DNA of 14,785 bases from JALZBN01 sp035525375. Its GTDB lineage: Bacteria; Actinomycetota; Acidimicrobiia; Acidimicrobiales; AC-14. The position numbers and the translations under genes were made by a program. The notes below the pieces were generated by a model. It worked only from the letters and a program-made list of their open reading frames with translations. It was not told where the DNA came from and searched no databases. The DNA lies in NCBI GenBank assembly GCA_035525375.1, contig DATLEI010000106.1, forward strand, positions 1 through 14,785, read 5' to 3'. Positions 7,289-13,775 of this stretch are shown piece by piece (position 1 is the first letter of the stretch; every line of letters begins with the position of its first letter).

Positions 7289-7390
7289 CGGAAATCCGGT
7301 GTGAGTCCGGAGCGGTATCGCCACTGTGACCGGGGAGCTCGTCTCGATCGTTTGAGCCAAGCGCTGATCCGGCAGCCAGGAACCGGCCGC
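7262..7390 (+). promoter_or_regulatory. cobalamin riboswitch 2 upstream of cobI
   Basis: The plus strand carries ACGGAAATCCGGTGTGAGTC, then AGCGGTATCGCCACTGTGAC, an arm of variable length, and the B12 box AGCCAGGAACCGGCC (7374-7388), all in aptamer order. A 6-bp P1 stem pairs GCGGCT (7262-7267) with GGCCGC (7385-7390), ending in a G-U pair. The box departs from the commonest AGCCAGGAGACCTGCC, but the partner stem changes with it. The 5' strand lies within the last codons of cobB, whose stop is at 7286-7288. The target is the cobI-to-cbtB operon, giving B12 feedback on ring synthesis and cobalt uptake. Confidence 0.93.
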
Positions 7391-7410
7391 GAGCACGCCA
7401 CTTCTTGTCG

Positions 7411-7431
7411 TCCCAGGCAACGGCCCGGGGA
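7411..7431 (+). promoter_or_regulatory. possible expression-platform hairpin before cobI
   Basis: TCCCAGG (7411-7417) can pair with CCGGGGA (7425-7431), with one mismatch and a 7-base loop. The right arm contains part of the purine-rich GGGGAGCGGGG stretch (7427-7437) that precedes cobI. There is no U-tract, so control of translation is more likely than termination. The purine-rich stretch lies 12-22 bases before ATG 7450, which is a loose spacing for a ribosome binding site. Confidence 0.3.
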
Positions 7432-7449
7432 GCGGGGATTTCAGACAGG

Positions 7450-8184
7450 ATGAGGATGTTGATCGGCGTCGGCGTGGGCCCTGGAGACCCCGAGCTCGTC
7501 ACGGGTCGCGCCGTGCGGGTACTGACCGAGGCCGACCGGGTGATGGCGCCGTCGACGGCGGCTGACGCCGTGGGCCGGGCGGAGTCGATCGTGCGCCAGG
7601 CGTGCCCCAGCGTGGCCGTCGAGCGCCTCGTCTTCGAGATGGCCCCGGGCAGCGCCGAGCGCTCCGCCGCCCTTGACGCCGCAGCGGAGCGGGTGGCCGA
7701 GTGTCTCGATGCCGGTGAGCAGGTCGCCTTTGTCACGCTCGGCGATCCCAACATCTACAGCACCTTCTCGTCGCTGGCCGACTGCGTACAGCGACGTCGG
7801 CCCGGCGCGCCCGTTGAGACCGTCCCGGGAATCATGGCTTTCCAGGAACTGGCGGCGCGCTCGGGCACCGGCCTGTTGCGTGGCACCGAGCGTCTCTCGC
7901 TGGTGACCGCGCTCGACGGCGCCGACGTGCTCGATGAGGTCCTCGGTGATCCAGAACAGGCGGTTGTCGTCTACAAGGGCGGACGTCACCTTCCTGCGGT
8001 GGCCAAGCGCCTGGCTGATGCCGGCCGCCTCGACGACGCAGTTGCCGGCGAGCTGCTTGGTCTACCCGGCGAACGAATCGCGGCGGCGTCCGACATGGCC
8101 GAAGGGCCCGCGACCTACCTGATGACAGTCATCGTTCCACCCCGGGCCCGAGCCGGCGGCGACGGTGGTGGCGGCAGCGGATGA
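7450..8184 (+). CDS. cobI: precorrin-2 / cobalt-factor II C20-methyltransferase
   Basis: A 244-residue SAM-dependent tetrapyrrole methylase that adds the C20 methyl group (CobI; CbiL in the cobalt-early route). Typical motifs are the N-terminal IGVGVGPGDPELVT (residues 5-18), VTLGDPNIYSTF with the class signature GDP, VPGIMAFQELAARSG, and VVVYKGGRH. The C-terminus ends in a Gly-rich tail (GGDGGGGSG) that is probably disordered. ATG 7450 gives the normal family N-terminus; ATG 7456 is two codons further, and upstream in-frame starts (e.g. TTG 7405) fall in the leader after the riboswitch. It is the first gene of the riboswitch-controlled operon and overlaps cobM by ATGA at 8181-8184. Confidence 0.95.
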   Translation: MRMLIGVGVGPGDPELVTGRAVRVLTEADRVMAPSTAADAVGRAESIVRQACPSVAVERLVFEMAPGSAERSAALDAAAERVAECLDAGEQVAFVTLGDPNIYSTFSSLADCVQRRRPGAPVETVPGIMAFQELAARSGTGLLRGTERLSLVTALDGADVLDEVLGDPEQAVVVYKGGRHLPAVAKRLADAGRLDDAVAGELLGLPGERIAAASDMAEGPATYLMTVIVPPRARAGGDGGGGSG

Positions 8185-8972
8185 TCTCGTTCGTGGGCGC
8201 CGGGCCCGGCGCGCCTGACCTGATCACGCTTCGGGGACGCGATCGCTTGGCCGCGGCTGACATCGTCATCTGGGCCTCGTCGCTCGTGCCAGCGGAGCTG
8301 CTCGGCCATGCCCGTCTCGACGTCGTGGTGCACGACTCCGCCGGAATGACCCTGGAAGACGTGCTTGCGGTGTATGCCGCCAATCGTGACGCAGTGATCG
8401 TCCGCCTCCACTCCGGCGACCCTTCGCTCTACGGCGCCATCCAGGAACAGATCGACTGGTGCATCACCGAAGGGCTGCCCTACGACGTCGTCCCGGGTGT
8501 CAGCTCGCTCGGAGCGGCGGCCGCTGTGCTCGGCCGGGAGCTGACCGTCCCCCAAATTGCGCAGAGCGTCGTACTCACCCGGCTCGCCGGTCGCACCGCG
8601 AGCTCGATGCCGACAGGGCAGACGGTCGCCGACTACGCGGCGCACGGCGCGACGCTCGCCGCTTTCTTGTCGGGCGCCCGGCCGGCCGAGCTACAAGCGG
8701 AGCTTCTCGGTGCGAGCAGCGCGTACACGGTCGAGACGCCGGCCGCGATCGTGGTTCGGGCCACGTGGTCCGACCAGCAGGTCGTGCGGACAACGGTCGG
8801 GAACCTGGCGGATGCGCTCGAGGCAACCGGCGCGCGAACAACCGCGCTTGTGCTCGTAGGTCCTGCCCTCGCCGAAGGCCCCGTCGCCCGCAGCCAGCTC
8901 TACTCACCGTCGTTTGCCCACGGTCGCCGGCGCGTTTCGCGCCCCGGCACGACCTCGGGAAGGCCTGCGTGA
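8181..8972 (+). CDS. cobM: precorrin-4 / cobalt-precorrin-4 C11-methyltransferase
   Basis: A 263-residue member of the tetrapyrrole methylase superfamily that methylates C11 (CobM/CbiF). It begins at once with the SAM-site loop FVGAGPGAPDLITLRG, followed by VIWASSLVP, the conserved VRLHSGDPSLYGAIQEQ, and VVPGVSSLGAAAAVLGRELT. LTRLAGRTA..MPTGQTV is characteristic of this methylase rather than CobJ or CobI. The last 25 or so residues (PSFAHGRRRVSRPGTTSGRPA) are basic and low in conserved sequence. The start overlaps the cobI stop (ATGA) and the stop overlaps the cbiD start (GTGA, 8969-8972), so all three genes should be translated in series. Confidence 0.95.
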   Translation: MISFVGAGPGAPDLITLRGRDRLAAADIVIWASSLVPAELLGHARLDVVVHDSAGMTLEDVLAVYAANRDAVIVRLHSGDPSLYGAIQEQIDWCITEGLPYDVVPGVSSLGAAAAVLGRELTVPQIAQSVVLTRLAGRTASSMPTGQTVADYAAHGATLAAFLSGARPAELQAELLGASSAYTVETPAAIVVRATWSDQQVVRTTVGNLADALEATGARTTALVLVGPALAEGPVARSQLYSPSFAHGRRRVSRPGTTSGRPA

Positions 8973-10105
8973 CGGCGGGCGGTTTGCGCACCGGCTGGAC
9001 CACGGGCACCTGCGCCGCCGCGGCGGCAAAGGCAGCGACCACCGGCCTCTTGACGGGCGAGGTACCGGCCTTCGTCGAGGTCACCCTCCCCAGCGGTGAC
9101 CGGGTCGGGTTCGCGGTCGAGCCGGAGGGCGACAGCCGCGCCGTTGTCGTCAAGGACGCGGGTGATGACCCCGACTGTACGGACGGCGCGCGCGTGACGG
9201 CCGAAGCCACCTTCGCCGACGAATCGCCCGCCCCTCTCGCTCCAACTGGGGACACTTCATTCCCCTATAGGCAATTGAGTGTCCCCAGTTCGTGTCGTTT
9301 GGTGGCTGGGCCTGGTGTCGGTACGGTCACCAAGCCCGGATTGGGGCTGGCCGTGGGCGCGCCGGCGATCAACCCCGTCCCCCAGCGGATGATTCGCGCC
9401 GCACTGACCGAGATCGCGGGGGTCGATGACCGGCAGTTCGACGACCGACACCTCGTGATCATGTTCTCGGTGCCGCGCGGCAAGGCGATGGCCGAGAAGA
9501 CCACGAACGCCCGGCTGGGCATCGTCGGCGGGATCTCGATCCTGGGGACGACAGGCATCGTCAGGCCATTCTCGACGGCGGCCTACCGGGCGTCGGTTGT
9601 GCAGCAGATCGATGTGGCTGGTGCTCAGGGTGAGGACAGTGTCGTACTGGCAACCGGCAGCCGGTCGCAGAAGGCGGCGACGCAGCTGCTGCCCGACCTC
9701 GATCCGGTCTGCTTCGTGGAGGTGGGCGACTTCACCGGCGTGGCCCTCCGGCGCGCCGCCAACGCTGGGATCCGGCGCGCCACCTTCGTCGGTATGGCCG
9801 GCAAGATCACCAAGCTGGCGGCCGGCGTCGTCATGACCCACTTTCACCGGTCGAAGGTTGACGGCGACGTGCTGGCCGCAGCAGCCCGGGCAGCCGGCGC
9901 GCCTGCCGATGTCGTATCTGCGGCGACCGAGACGGCCACGGCGCGCCATTTCTTCGAGACGTGTGTCTCTCTCGGAGCGACGGCGCCGCTCGATCGACTC
10001 TGCGCGCTGGCCCGGGCCACATGCGAGGCGCACACCGACGGTGCTGTCGCTGTTGACGTGGTCATGGTCGACTTCGACGGCGCTGGGGTTGTGGCCCGTG
10101 GCTGA
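8969..10105 (+). CDS. cbiD: cobalt-precorrin-5B C1-methyltransferase, with in-frame palindrome insertion
   Basis: CbiD methylates C1 of cobalt-precorrin-5B; it marks the cobalt-early pathway and is unrelated to the other methylases in fold. This 378-residue copy has the family N-terminus LRTGWTTGTCAAAAAKAA, VEVTLPSGDRV, VVKDAGDDPDCTDGA, AGPGVGTVTKPGLGL, AINPVPQRMI, GKAMAEKTTNARLGIVGG and ILGTTGIVRPFS. Just before AGPGVGTVTKPG, residues 92-108 are encoded by a 47-bp hairpin element (9244-9290). Its composition is clearly less GC-rich than the flanks, and it uses codons that are rare nearby (TAT, AGG, TTG, AGT). The frame is intact, so the enzyme is probably functional with a longer loop. GTG 8969 overlaps the cobM stop; a much longer upstream open frame is only a shadow of cobM. 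Confidence 0.95.
   Translation: MTAGGLRTGWTTGTCAAAAAKAATTGLLTGEVPAFVEVTLPSGDRVGFAVEPEGDSRAVVVKDAGDDPDCTDGARVTAEATFADESPAPLAPTGDTSFPYRQLSVPSSCRLVAGPGVGTVTKPGLGLAVGAPAINPVPQRMIRAALTEIAGVDDRQFDDRHLVIMFSVPRGKAMAEKTTNARLGIVGGISILGTTGIVRPFSTAAYRASVVQQIDVAGAQGEDSVVLATGSRSQKAATQLLPDLDPVCFVEVGDFTGVALRRAANAGIRRATFVGMAGKITKLAAGVVMTHFHRSKVDGDVLAAAARAAGAPADVVSAATETATARHFFETCVSLGATAPLDRLCALARATCEAHTDGAVAVDVVMVDFDGAGVVARG
9244..9290. repeat. REP/MITE-like palindrome inserted in cbiD
   Basis: AACTGGGGACACT (9244-9256) is repeated exactly inverted as AGTGTCCCCAGTT (9278-9290). The inner part also pairs: ATT 9259-9261 with AAT 9273-9275 and CC 9264-9265 with GG 9270-9271, leaving a TATA loop. The GC share is about half, against a much higher value on both sides. 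This looks like a small mobile palindrome of the REP or Rickettsia-palindromic-element type that entered without breaking the reading frame. No other copy was noticed in the window, and no transposase is present. Confidence 0.8.
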
Positions 10106-11288
10106 GCCGATGCAGAGCCGGATCGCCGTCGTTGGCGTCTCCGGCGACACCCTTTCGACGCAGGGCGGACAGCTCGTCGACGGCGCGAACTTGGTTGTCG
10201 GCGGCGATCGCCTGCTCGACGGTTTCGCTCCCCCGGGCCGGAGGCGCCTGGTCTTGAACGGTGATCTGAAGTCGGCGCTCGACCGGCTCGAGGATGAGCC
10301 TGGCCCGGTGTGCGTCCTGGCTTCCGGTGATCCCGGCTTCTTCGGAATCGTGCGAGTCCTCACGGAACGGTTCGGCTCCGAGCGTCTCGACGTCCACCCC
10401 GCGCCGTCGTCGGTGTCGATCGCCTTCGCCCGCCTCGGCCTTCCTTGGGACGACGCCGTCGTCGTCTCCGCCCACGGCCGGCCCCTTGTGGACGCGGCGC
10501 GCACCGCCGTCGCCGGCGCGCCCAAGGTGGCCGTACTGACGTCCCCGGAATCGCCCCCGGAAGCGCTCGGGCAGTCTTTGCTCGACCTCGGGGCCAGCTT
10601 CAGCCGAGTGGCAGTGTGCAGCCAACTCGGCGGCGCACAGGAGCGTGTGCACGACATCAGCCTCACCATCCTCGCCGCCGGCCGCTGGGATCCACTTTCG
10701 GTTGTCGTCCTTCTCAACGGCAAAGGAGTGGCGGCTGAGGCGACGCTGGCGTGGGGACTCCCCGAGGCGTCGTTCGATCACCGGGGCGGAATGGTGACCA
10801 AGGCAGAGGTCCGTGCCGTAGCACTCGGCAAGCTCGCCATTCCGTCCACCGGAGTTCTCTGGGACGTTGGTGCGGGCAGCGCGAGCGTGGCCATCGAGTG
10901 CGCCCGCCTGGCTCCTCGATTGGAGGTCTTCGCCATCGAGCGGCGCCCTGACGACGTGGAGCGGGCACGAGCCAACGCCGCGACTCACGGGGTCGTCATC
11001 AGCGTCATCGACGGTGCCGCGCCGGCCGCGCTCGAAAGCCTTCCCTCACCCGATCGCGCCTTCGTCGGTGGCGGGGGCCTGCCGATCCTCGATGCCGTCC
11101 TCGCAAGGCTCGTGCCGGGCGGTCGGGTCGTCGGCACCTACTCGGCCCTCGACCGCGCCGCCGCGGCATTCCAACGACTCGGCCACATGGCCCAAGTCAC
11201 AGTCAACCGGGCTTGCGGCCTTCCCGACGGTGGCGTACGGCTGGCCGCGGAGAATCCGGTGTTCGTCGCGTGGGGCCCACCGGAATGA
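10098..11288 (+). CDS. cobL: bifunctional CobL: cobalt-precorrin-7 C5-methyltransferase / C15-methyltransferase-decarboxylase (CbiE-CbiT)
   Basis: A 396-residue fusion of the CbiE and CbiT activities: methylation at C5, and methylation at C15 with loss of the C12 acetate carboxyl. Residues about 5-200 are a tetrapyrrole methylase domain (IAVVGVSGD, VVGGDRLLDG, VLASGDPGFFGIVR around residue 76-86, then PAPSSVSIAFARLGLPWDD). Residues about 215-396 are a Rossmann-type SAM methyltransferase with TKAEVRAVALGKL, the SAM loop WDVGAGSASVAIECA (D256-G260) and AFVGGGGLPILDAVL. GTG 10098 overlaps the cbiD stop by 8 bp; ATG 10110, four codons further, is also possible, and neither has a clear Shine-Dalgarno sequence. 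The stop overlaps the next gene as ATGA. The fused form is common in actinobacteria. Confidence 0.94.
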   Translation: MAEPMQSRIAVVGVSGDTLSTQGGQLVDGANLVVGGDRLLDGFAPPGRRRLVLNGDLKSALDRLEDEPGPVCVLASGDPGFFGIVRVLTERFGSERLDVHPAPSSVSIAFARLGLPWDDAVVVSAHGRPLVDAARTAVAGAPKVAVLTSPESPPEALGQSLLDLGASFSRVAVCSQLGGAQERVHDISLTILAAGRWDPLSVVVLLNGKGVAAEATLAWGLPEASFDHRGGMVTKAEVRAVALGKLAIPSTGVLWDVGAGSASVAIECARLAPRLEVFAIERRPDDVERARANAATHGVVISVIDGAAPAALESLPSPDRAFVGGGGLPILDAVLARLVPGGRVVGTYSALDRAAAAFQRLGHMAQVTVNRACGLPDGGVRLAAENPVFVAWGPPE

Positions 11289-12946
11289 CCGCTCGCCATC
11301 TTTCCGTCTCGGTGACCGAGAGGGGCCGTTCAATGGCCGCGCAGCTCCCTTTCGAGACAGTTCATGGGCGCGCCGGTGACGTCGTACGCGAGCGGTGGCG
11401 CGACATCAGCGGTTTCGTACTCTTCCTCGCCGTCGGAGCCGCGACTCGCATCGTCGCCCCCTTGCTGGGTGACAAAGCCACTGACCCGGCAGTGGTGTGC
11501 GTCGACGAAGCGGGCAGGTTTGCCGTCGCCGTCTGCGGCGGGCATGCGGCCGGCGCGAACGACCTCGCCCTTCAGGTTGCCGAGATACTCGGCGCCGAAC
11601 CTGTCATTACCACCGCAACCGACGCCACTGGGCTTCCGGCCCTCGACCGTCTTCCCGGGCTTACGGTGCGTGGCGACGTGGCGGGTGTCACCGCGGCCTG
11701 GCTCAACGGCGCGCTTCCGACTGCCGCCAATCCGCTCGGCTGGCCCGCGCCGGCATGGCTCGGCAATGACCTATCCGGCTCGACCGCAGTGACGATTACC
11801 GACCGAGTGGCCGCACCAGCGAAGGGCCATGTCACGCTGCACCCGCCATCGCTCGTCGCTGGCATCGGTGCGTCCGCAGGCGCGCCGGCGCCCGAGGTGG
11901 CCGGCCTGTTGGCCCAAGCGCTGGCCGACGCCGGCCTCGCGCCGGAGTCGCTCGCTGAGGTCGCAACCCTTGACCGTAAGGCCGCCGAGCCGGCCATCAC
12001 CGCGTTGGGACTACCCGTCCGTAGCTTCGTTGCCGGTGCGCTTGCTGCGGTCGATGTGCCGTCCCCGAGCGCCATCGTTGCGGCCGCCGTGGGGACGCCC
12101 AGCGTCTGTGAGGCTGCCGCCCTTCTCGCTGCCGGCGAAGGAGCCGAACTCGTGGTCGCCAAGCGTGCCAGCGCCCACGGCACCGTCGCGATCGCGCGCC
12201 GTCGCCGTCCTCGGGGCCACATCTCGTTGGTCGGCCTCGGGCCCGGCACGCCGATCCATCGCACCCCGGCAGCCGCGATGGCGATTCGCCGGGCTGACGT
12301 GGTGGTTGGCTATGCCCCTTACCTGGCACAGTGCGCGGACCTGATCAACGCGGCCCAGGAATCCGTCACGAGTCCGATCGGCGACGAGGTCGTACGGGCC
12401 AAGCAAGCGGTGACTGAGGCAAGTACCGGCCGCCGCGTTGCGGTTGTTTGCTCTGGCGACTCCGGCGTCTATGGGATGGCATCGATCGCCTTCGAGGTCG
12501 CGGCAACAGAGGCCGCGCCGGTTGATATCGAAGTAGTGCCCGGAGTCACCGCCGCGCTCGCCACCGCCGCACTCCTCGGCGCGCCGCTGGGGCATGACCA
12601 CGCGATCATCAGCCTCTCTGACCTATTGACCCCGTGGATCTCGATCGTGCGCCGGCTGCGCGCCGCGGCTGAGGCCGACCTCGTGATTGCGATGTACAAC
12701 CCCCGCTCGAACGGGCGCCAATGGCAGCTCCCTGCCGCCTGCTCCATCCTCCTCGAACACCGCGTCCCGTCGACGCCGGTCGGCATCGTCACCGCGGCCG
12801 GACGTCCCGACGAGAACGTGACGATCACCACCCTCGGCGACTTCGATCCCACGACTGTCGGAATGACGACCTGCGTCATCATTGGTTCCTCGACCACCCG
12901 AATCCTCGCCGGCCACATGGTCACGCCTCGGGGCTACGACCCATGA
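11285..12946 (+). CDS. cbiG-cobJ: CbiG-CobJ fusion: cobalt-precorrin-5A hydrolase / precorrin-3B C17-methyltransferase
   Basis: A 553-residue two-enzyme fusion. Residues 1 to about 305 are CbiG, which opens the delta-lactone of cobalt-precorrin-5A and releases acetaldehyde: the N-terminal part has FLAVGAATRIVAPLL, AVCGGHAAGANDLA and ITTATDATG, and the C-terminal part has VAGIGASAGAP and ALGLPVRSF..PSPSAIVAAAVGTPSVCEAAALL. From residue 311 (GHISLVGLGPG) to the end is CobJ/CbiH, the ring-contracting C17 methylase, with VVGYAPYLAQC, VVCSGDSGVYGMAS, VVPGVTAALATAALLGAPLGHD, VIAMYNPRSNGR and GIVTAAGR. An Arg-rich stretch (ARRRRPRG) joins them. The fusion pairs adjacent pathway steps (CbiH then, after CbiF, CbiG). 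ATG 11285 overlaps the cobL stop, and the stop overlaps the ferredoxin start; both are ATGA. Confidence 0.94.
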   Translation: MTARHLSVSVTERGRSMAAQLPFETVHGRAGDVVRERWRDISGFVLFLAVGAATRIVAPLLGDKATDPAVVCVDEAGRFAVAVCGGHAAGANDLALQVAEILGAEPVITTATDATGLPALDRLPGLTVRGDVAGVTAAWLNGALPTAANPLGWPAPAWLGNDLSGSTAVTITDRVAAPAKGHVTLHPPSLVAGIGASAGAPAPEVAGLLAQALADAGLAPESLAEVATLDRKAAEPAITALGLPVRSFVAGALAAVDVPSPSAIVAAAVGTPSVCEAAALLAAGEGAELVVAKRASAHGTVAIARRRRPRGHISLVGLGPGTPIHRTPAAAMAIRRADVVVGYAPYLAQCADLINAAQESVTSPIGDEVVRAKQAVTEASTGRRVAVVCSGDSGVYGMASIAFEVAATEAAPVDIEVVPGVTAALATAALLGAPLGHDHAIISLSDLLTPWISIVRRLRAAAEADLVIAMYNPRSNGRQWQLPAACSILLEHRVPSTPVGIVTAAGRPDENVTITTLGDFDPTTVGMTTCVIIGSSTTRILAGHMVTPRGYDP

Positions 12947-13131
12947 TGACGGCCGTAGAAATCGACGAGCAGTGCACCTCCTGCGGCGCGTGCCTGATGA
13001 CCTGCCCCGAGCGGGCGCTCGTGGCATCGCCGCGCCGGCCATTGGTCGTTATGGACCGATGCACCTCCTGCCTCGCGTGCATCGAGGTCTGCCCCCGCGA
13101 CGCCGTCTCACTGGTTGCCGTCAGCCGATGA
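12943..13131 (+). CDS. small 2[4Fe-4S] ferredoxin in the cobalamin operon
   Basis: A 62-residue protein with two complete bacterial-type cluster motifs: CTSCGACLMTCP with Cys11, 14, 17 and 21, and CTSCLACIEVCP with Cys40, 43, 46 and 50. In such ferredoxins each cluster takes three Cys from one motif and the fourth from the other. There is no extra domain, so it should be a soluble electron carrier. ATG 12943 overlaps the cbiG-cobJ stop, and its own stop overlaps the cobH start (ATGA at both ends), so it is fixed inside the operon between ring-contraction enzymes. Candidate roles are electron supply for a corrin-ring reduction (no CobK/CbiJ is visible), for Co(II) to Co(I) reduction before CobO, or to an Fe-S site in CbiX. 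The sequence does not decide between these. Confidence 0.93.
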   Translation: MMTAVEIDEQCTSCGACLMTCPERALVASPRRPLVVMDRCTSCLACIEVCPRDAVSLVAVSR

Positions 13132-13775
13132 CAGTCACCGGCGCGGCCATCGAGGCCGAGAGCTTTCGAATACTCGCCGACAGAGTCGACTTGTCGAACT
13201 TCGACCGCACGGCGCGCCTCGTGGTCGCCCGTGTCATCCACGCCAGCGCCGACATCGAGTACGCGTCGACGCTCGTCGTCGATGCCGATGCAGTCCAGGC
13301 CGGTGTAGACGCCATCGTGGCGGGCGCGCCGGTCATTACCGACGTCGAGATGACCCGTCACGGGATCAGCGGCGTCGCCACCGAGTGCTTCCTGGCCCGG
13401 GCCTCAGCGGCCGAGAGCGGCGACCGGGCCTCAGCGGCCGAGAGCGGAGACCGGGCCTCAGCGGCCGAGAGCGGCACGCGCAGTGCCATTGGGATCACCC
13501 TTGCCGCCGAGCGGCACCCACGGGGCGCCATTGTCGTCATCGGCTGCGCGCCGACCGCTCTCGCAGAAGTTGTCCGCCTTTACCGCGCCGGCGCGTTCAA
13601 TCCGGCGCTCGTGATCGGGCTTCCGGTCGGGTTCGTGGGCGCCAAGGAGTCGAAACAGTCCCTGCGGTCCACCAACCTTGCCTCCATCAGCAACGTCGGG
13701 GAAAAGGGCGGAAGCGCAGTCGCCGCAGCCGCACTTAATGCGATCGTGAGGTTCGCCAGCAATGCCGATGCCTGA
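13128..13775 (+). CDS. cobH: precorrin-8X / cobalt-precorrin-8 methylmutase
   Basis: CobH/CbiC moves the methyl group from C11 to C12, giving (cobalt-)hydrogenobyrinate/cobyrinate. The 215 residues align along the whole family: IEAESFRILADRVDL, the active-site histidine in ARVIHAS (His38), GAPVITDVEMTRHGIS, then TRSAIGITLA, VVIGCAPTALAEVVRL and the C-terminal ALVIGLPVGFVGAKESKQSL and EKGGSAVAAAALNAI. Between residues 91 and 116 a nine-residue unit, RASAAESGD, occurs in nearly three copies; only about one copy fits the family's usual loop, so this is an expansion. The frame and the catalytic parts are intact, so the enzyme is probably active. ATG 13128 overlaps the ferredoxin stop; the stop lies within the cbiX start region. 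Confidence 0.95.
   Translation: MTVTGAAIEAESFRILADRVDLSNFDRTARLVVARVIHASADIEYASTLVVDADAVQAGVDAIVAGAPVITDVEMTRHGISGVATECFLARASAAESGDRASAAESGDRASAAESGTRSAIGITLAAERHPRGAIVVIGCAPTALAEVVRLYRAGAFNPALVIGLPVGFVGAKESKQSLRSTNLASISNVGEKGGSAVAAAALNAIVRFASNADA
13398..13475 (+). repeat. 27-bp in-frame tandem repeat inside cobH
   Basis: Three head-to-tail units, 13398-13424, 13425-13451 and 13452-13475 (the last lacks three bases), each read CGGGCCTCAGCGGCCGAGAG followed by a short variable end (CGGCGAC, CGGAGAC, CGGC). The copies differ at a single base, so the duplication is recent or kept uniform. Each encodes RASAAESG(D). A length of 27 keeps the frame. Confidence 0.95.

Noticed and set aside
7289..7449. 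Small gene between cobB and cobI
   Set aside because: The interval is fully accounted for by the cobalamin aptamer and the leader of cobI; frames here have no family match.
8459..8968. Extended cbiD start at 8459
   Set aside because: This part overlaps cobM in another frame and is Arg-rich; GTG 8969 gives the family N-terminus and a 4-bp overlap with cobM.
9244..9290. Intrinsic terminator inside cbiD
   Set aside because: The hairpin has no following U-tract and lies mid-gene in an operon whose downstream genes are tightly coupled to cbiD.
9257..10723. Minus-strand open frame of 488 codons opposite cbiD and cobL
   Set aside because: Long antisense frames arise from GC-rich third positions; both plus-strand genes are clearly conserved and the antisense product is Arg/Ser/Pro-rich with no domain.
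13398..13475. CRISPR-like repeat
   Set aside because: Units are directly adjacent without spacers and are in frame inside cobH, so this is a coding tandem repeat.
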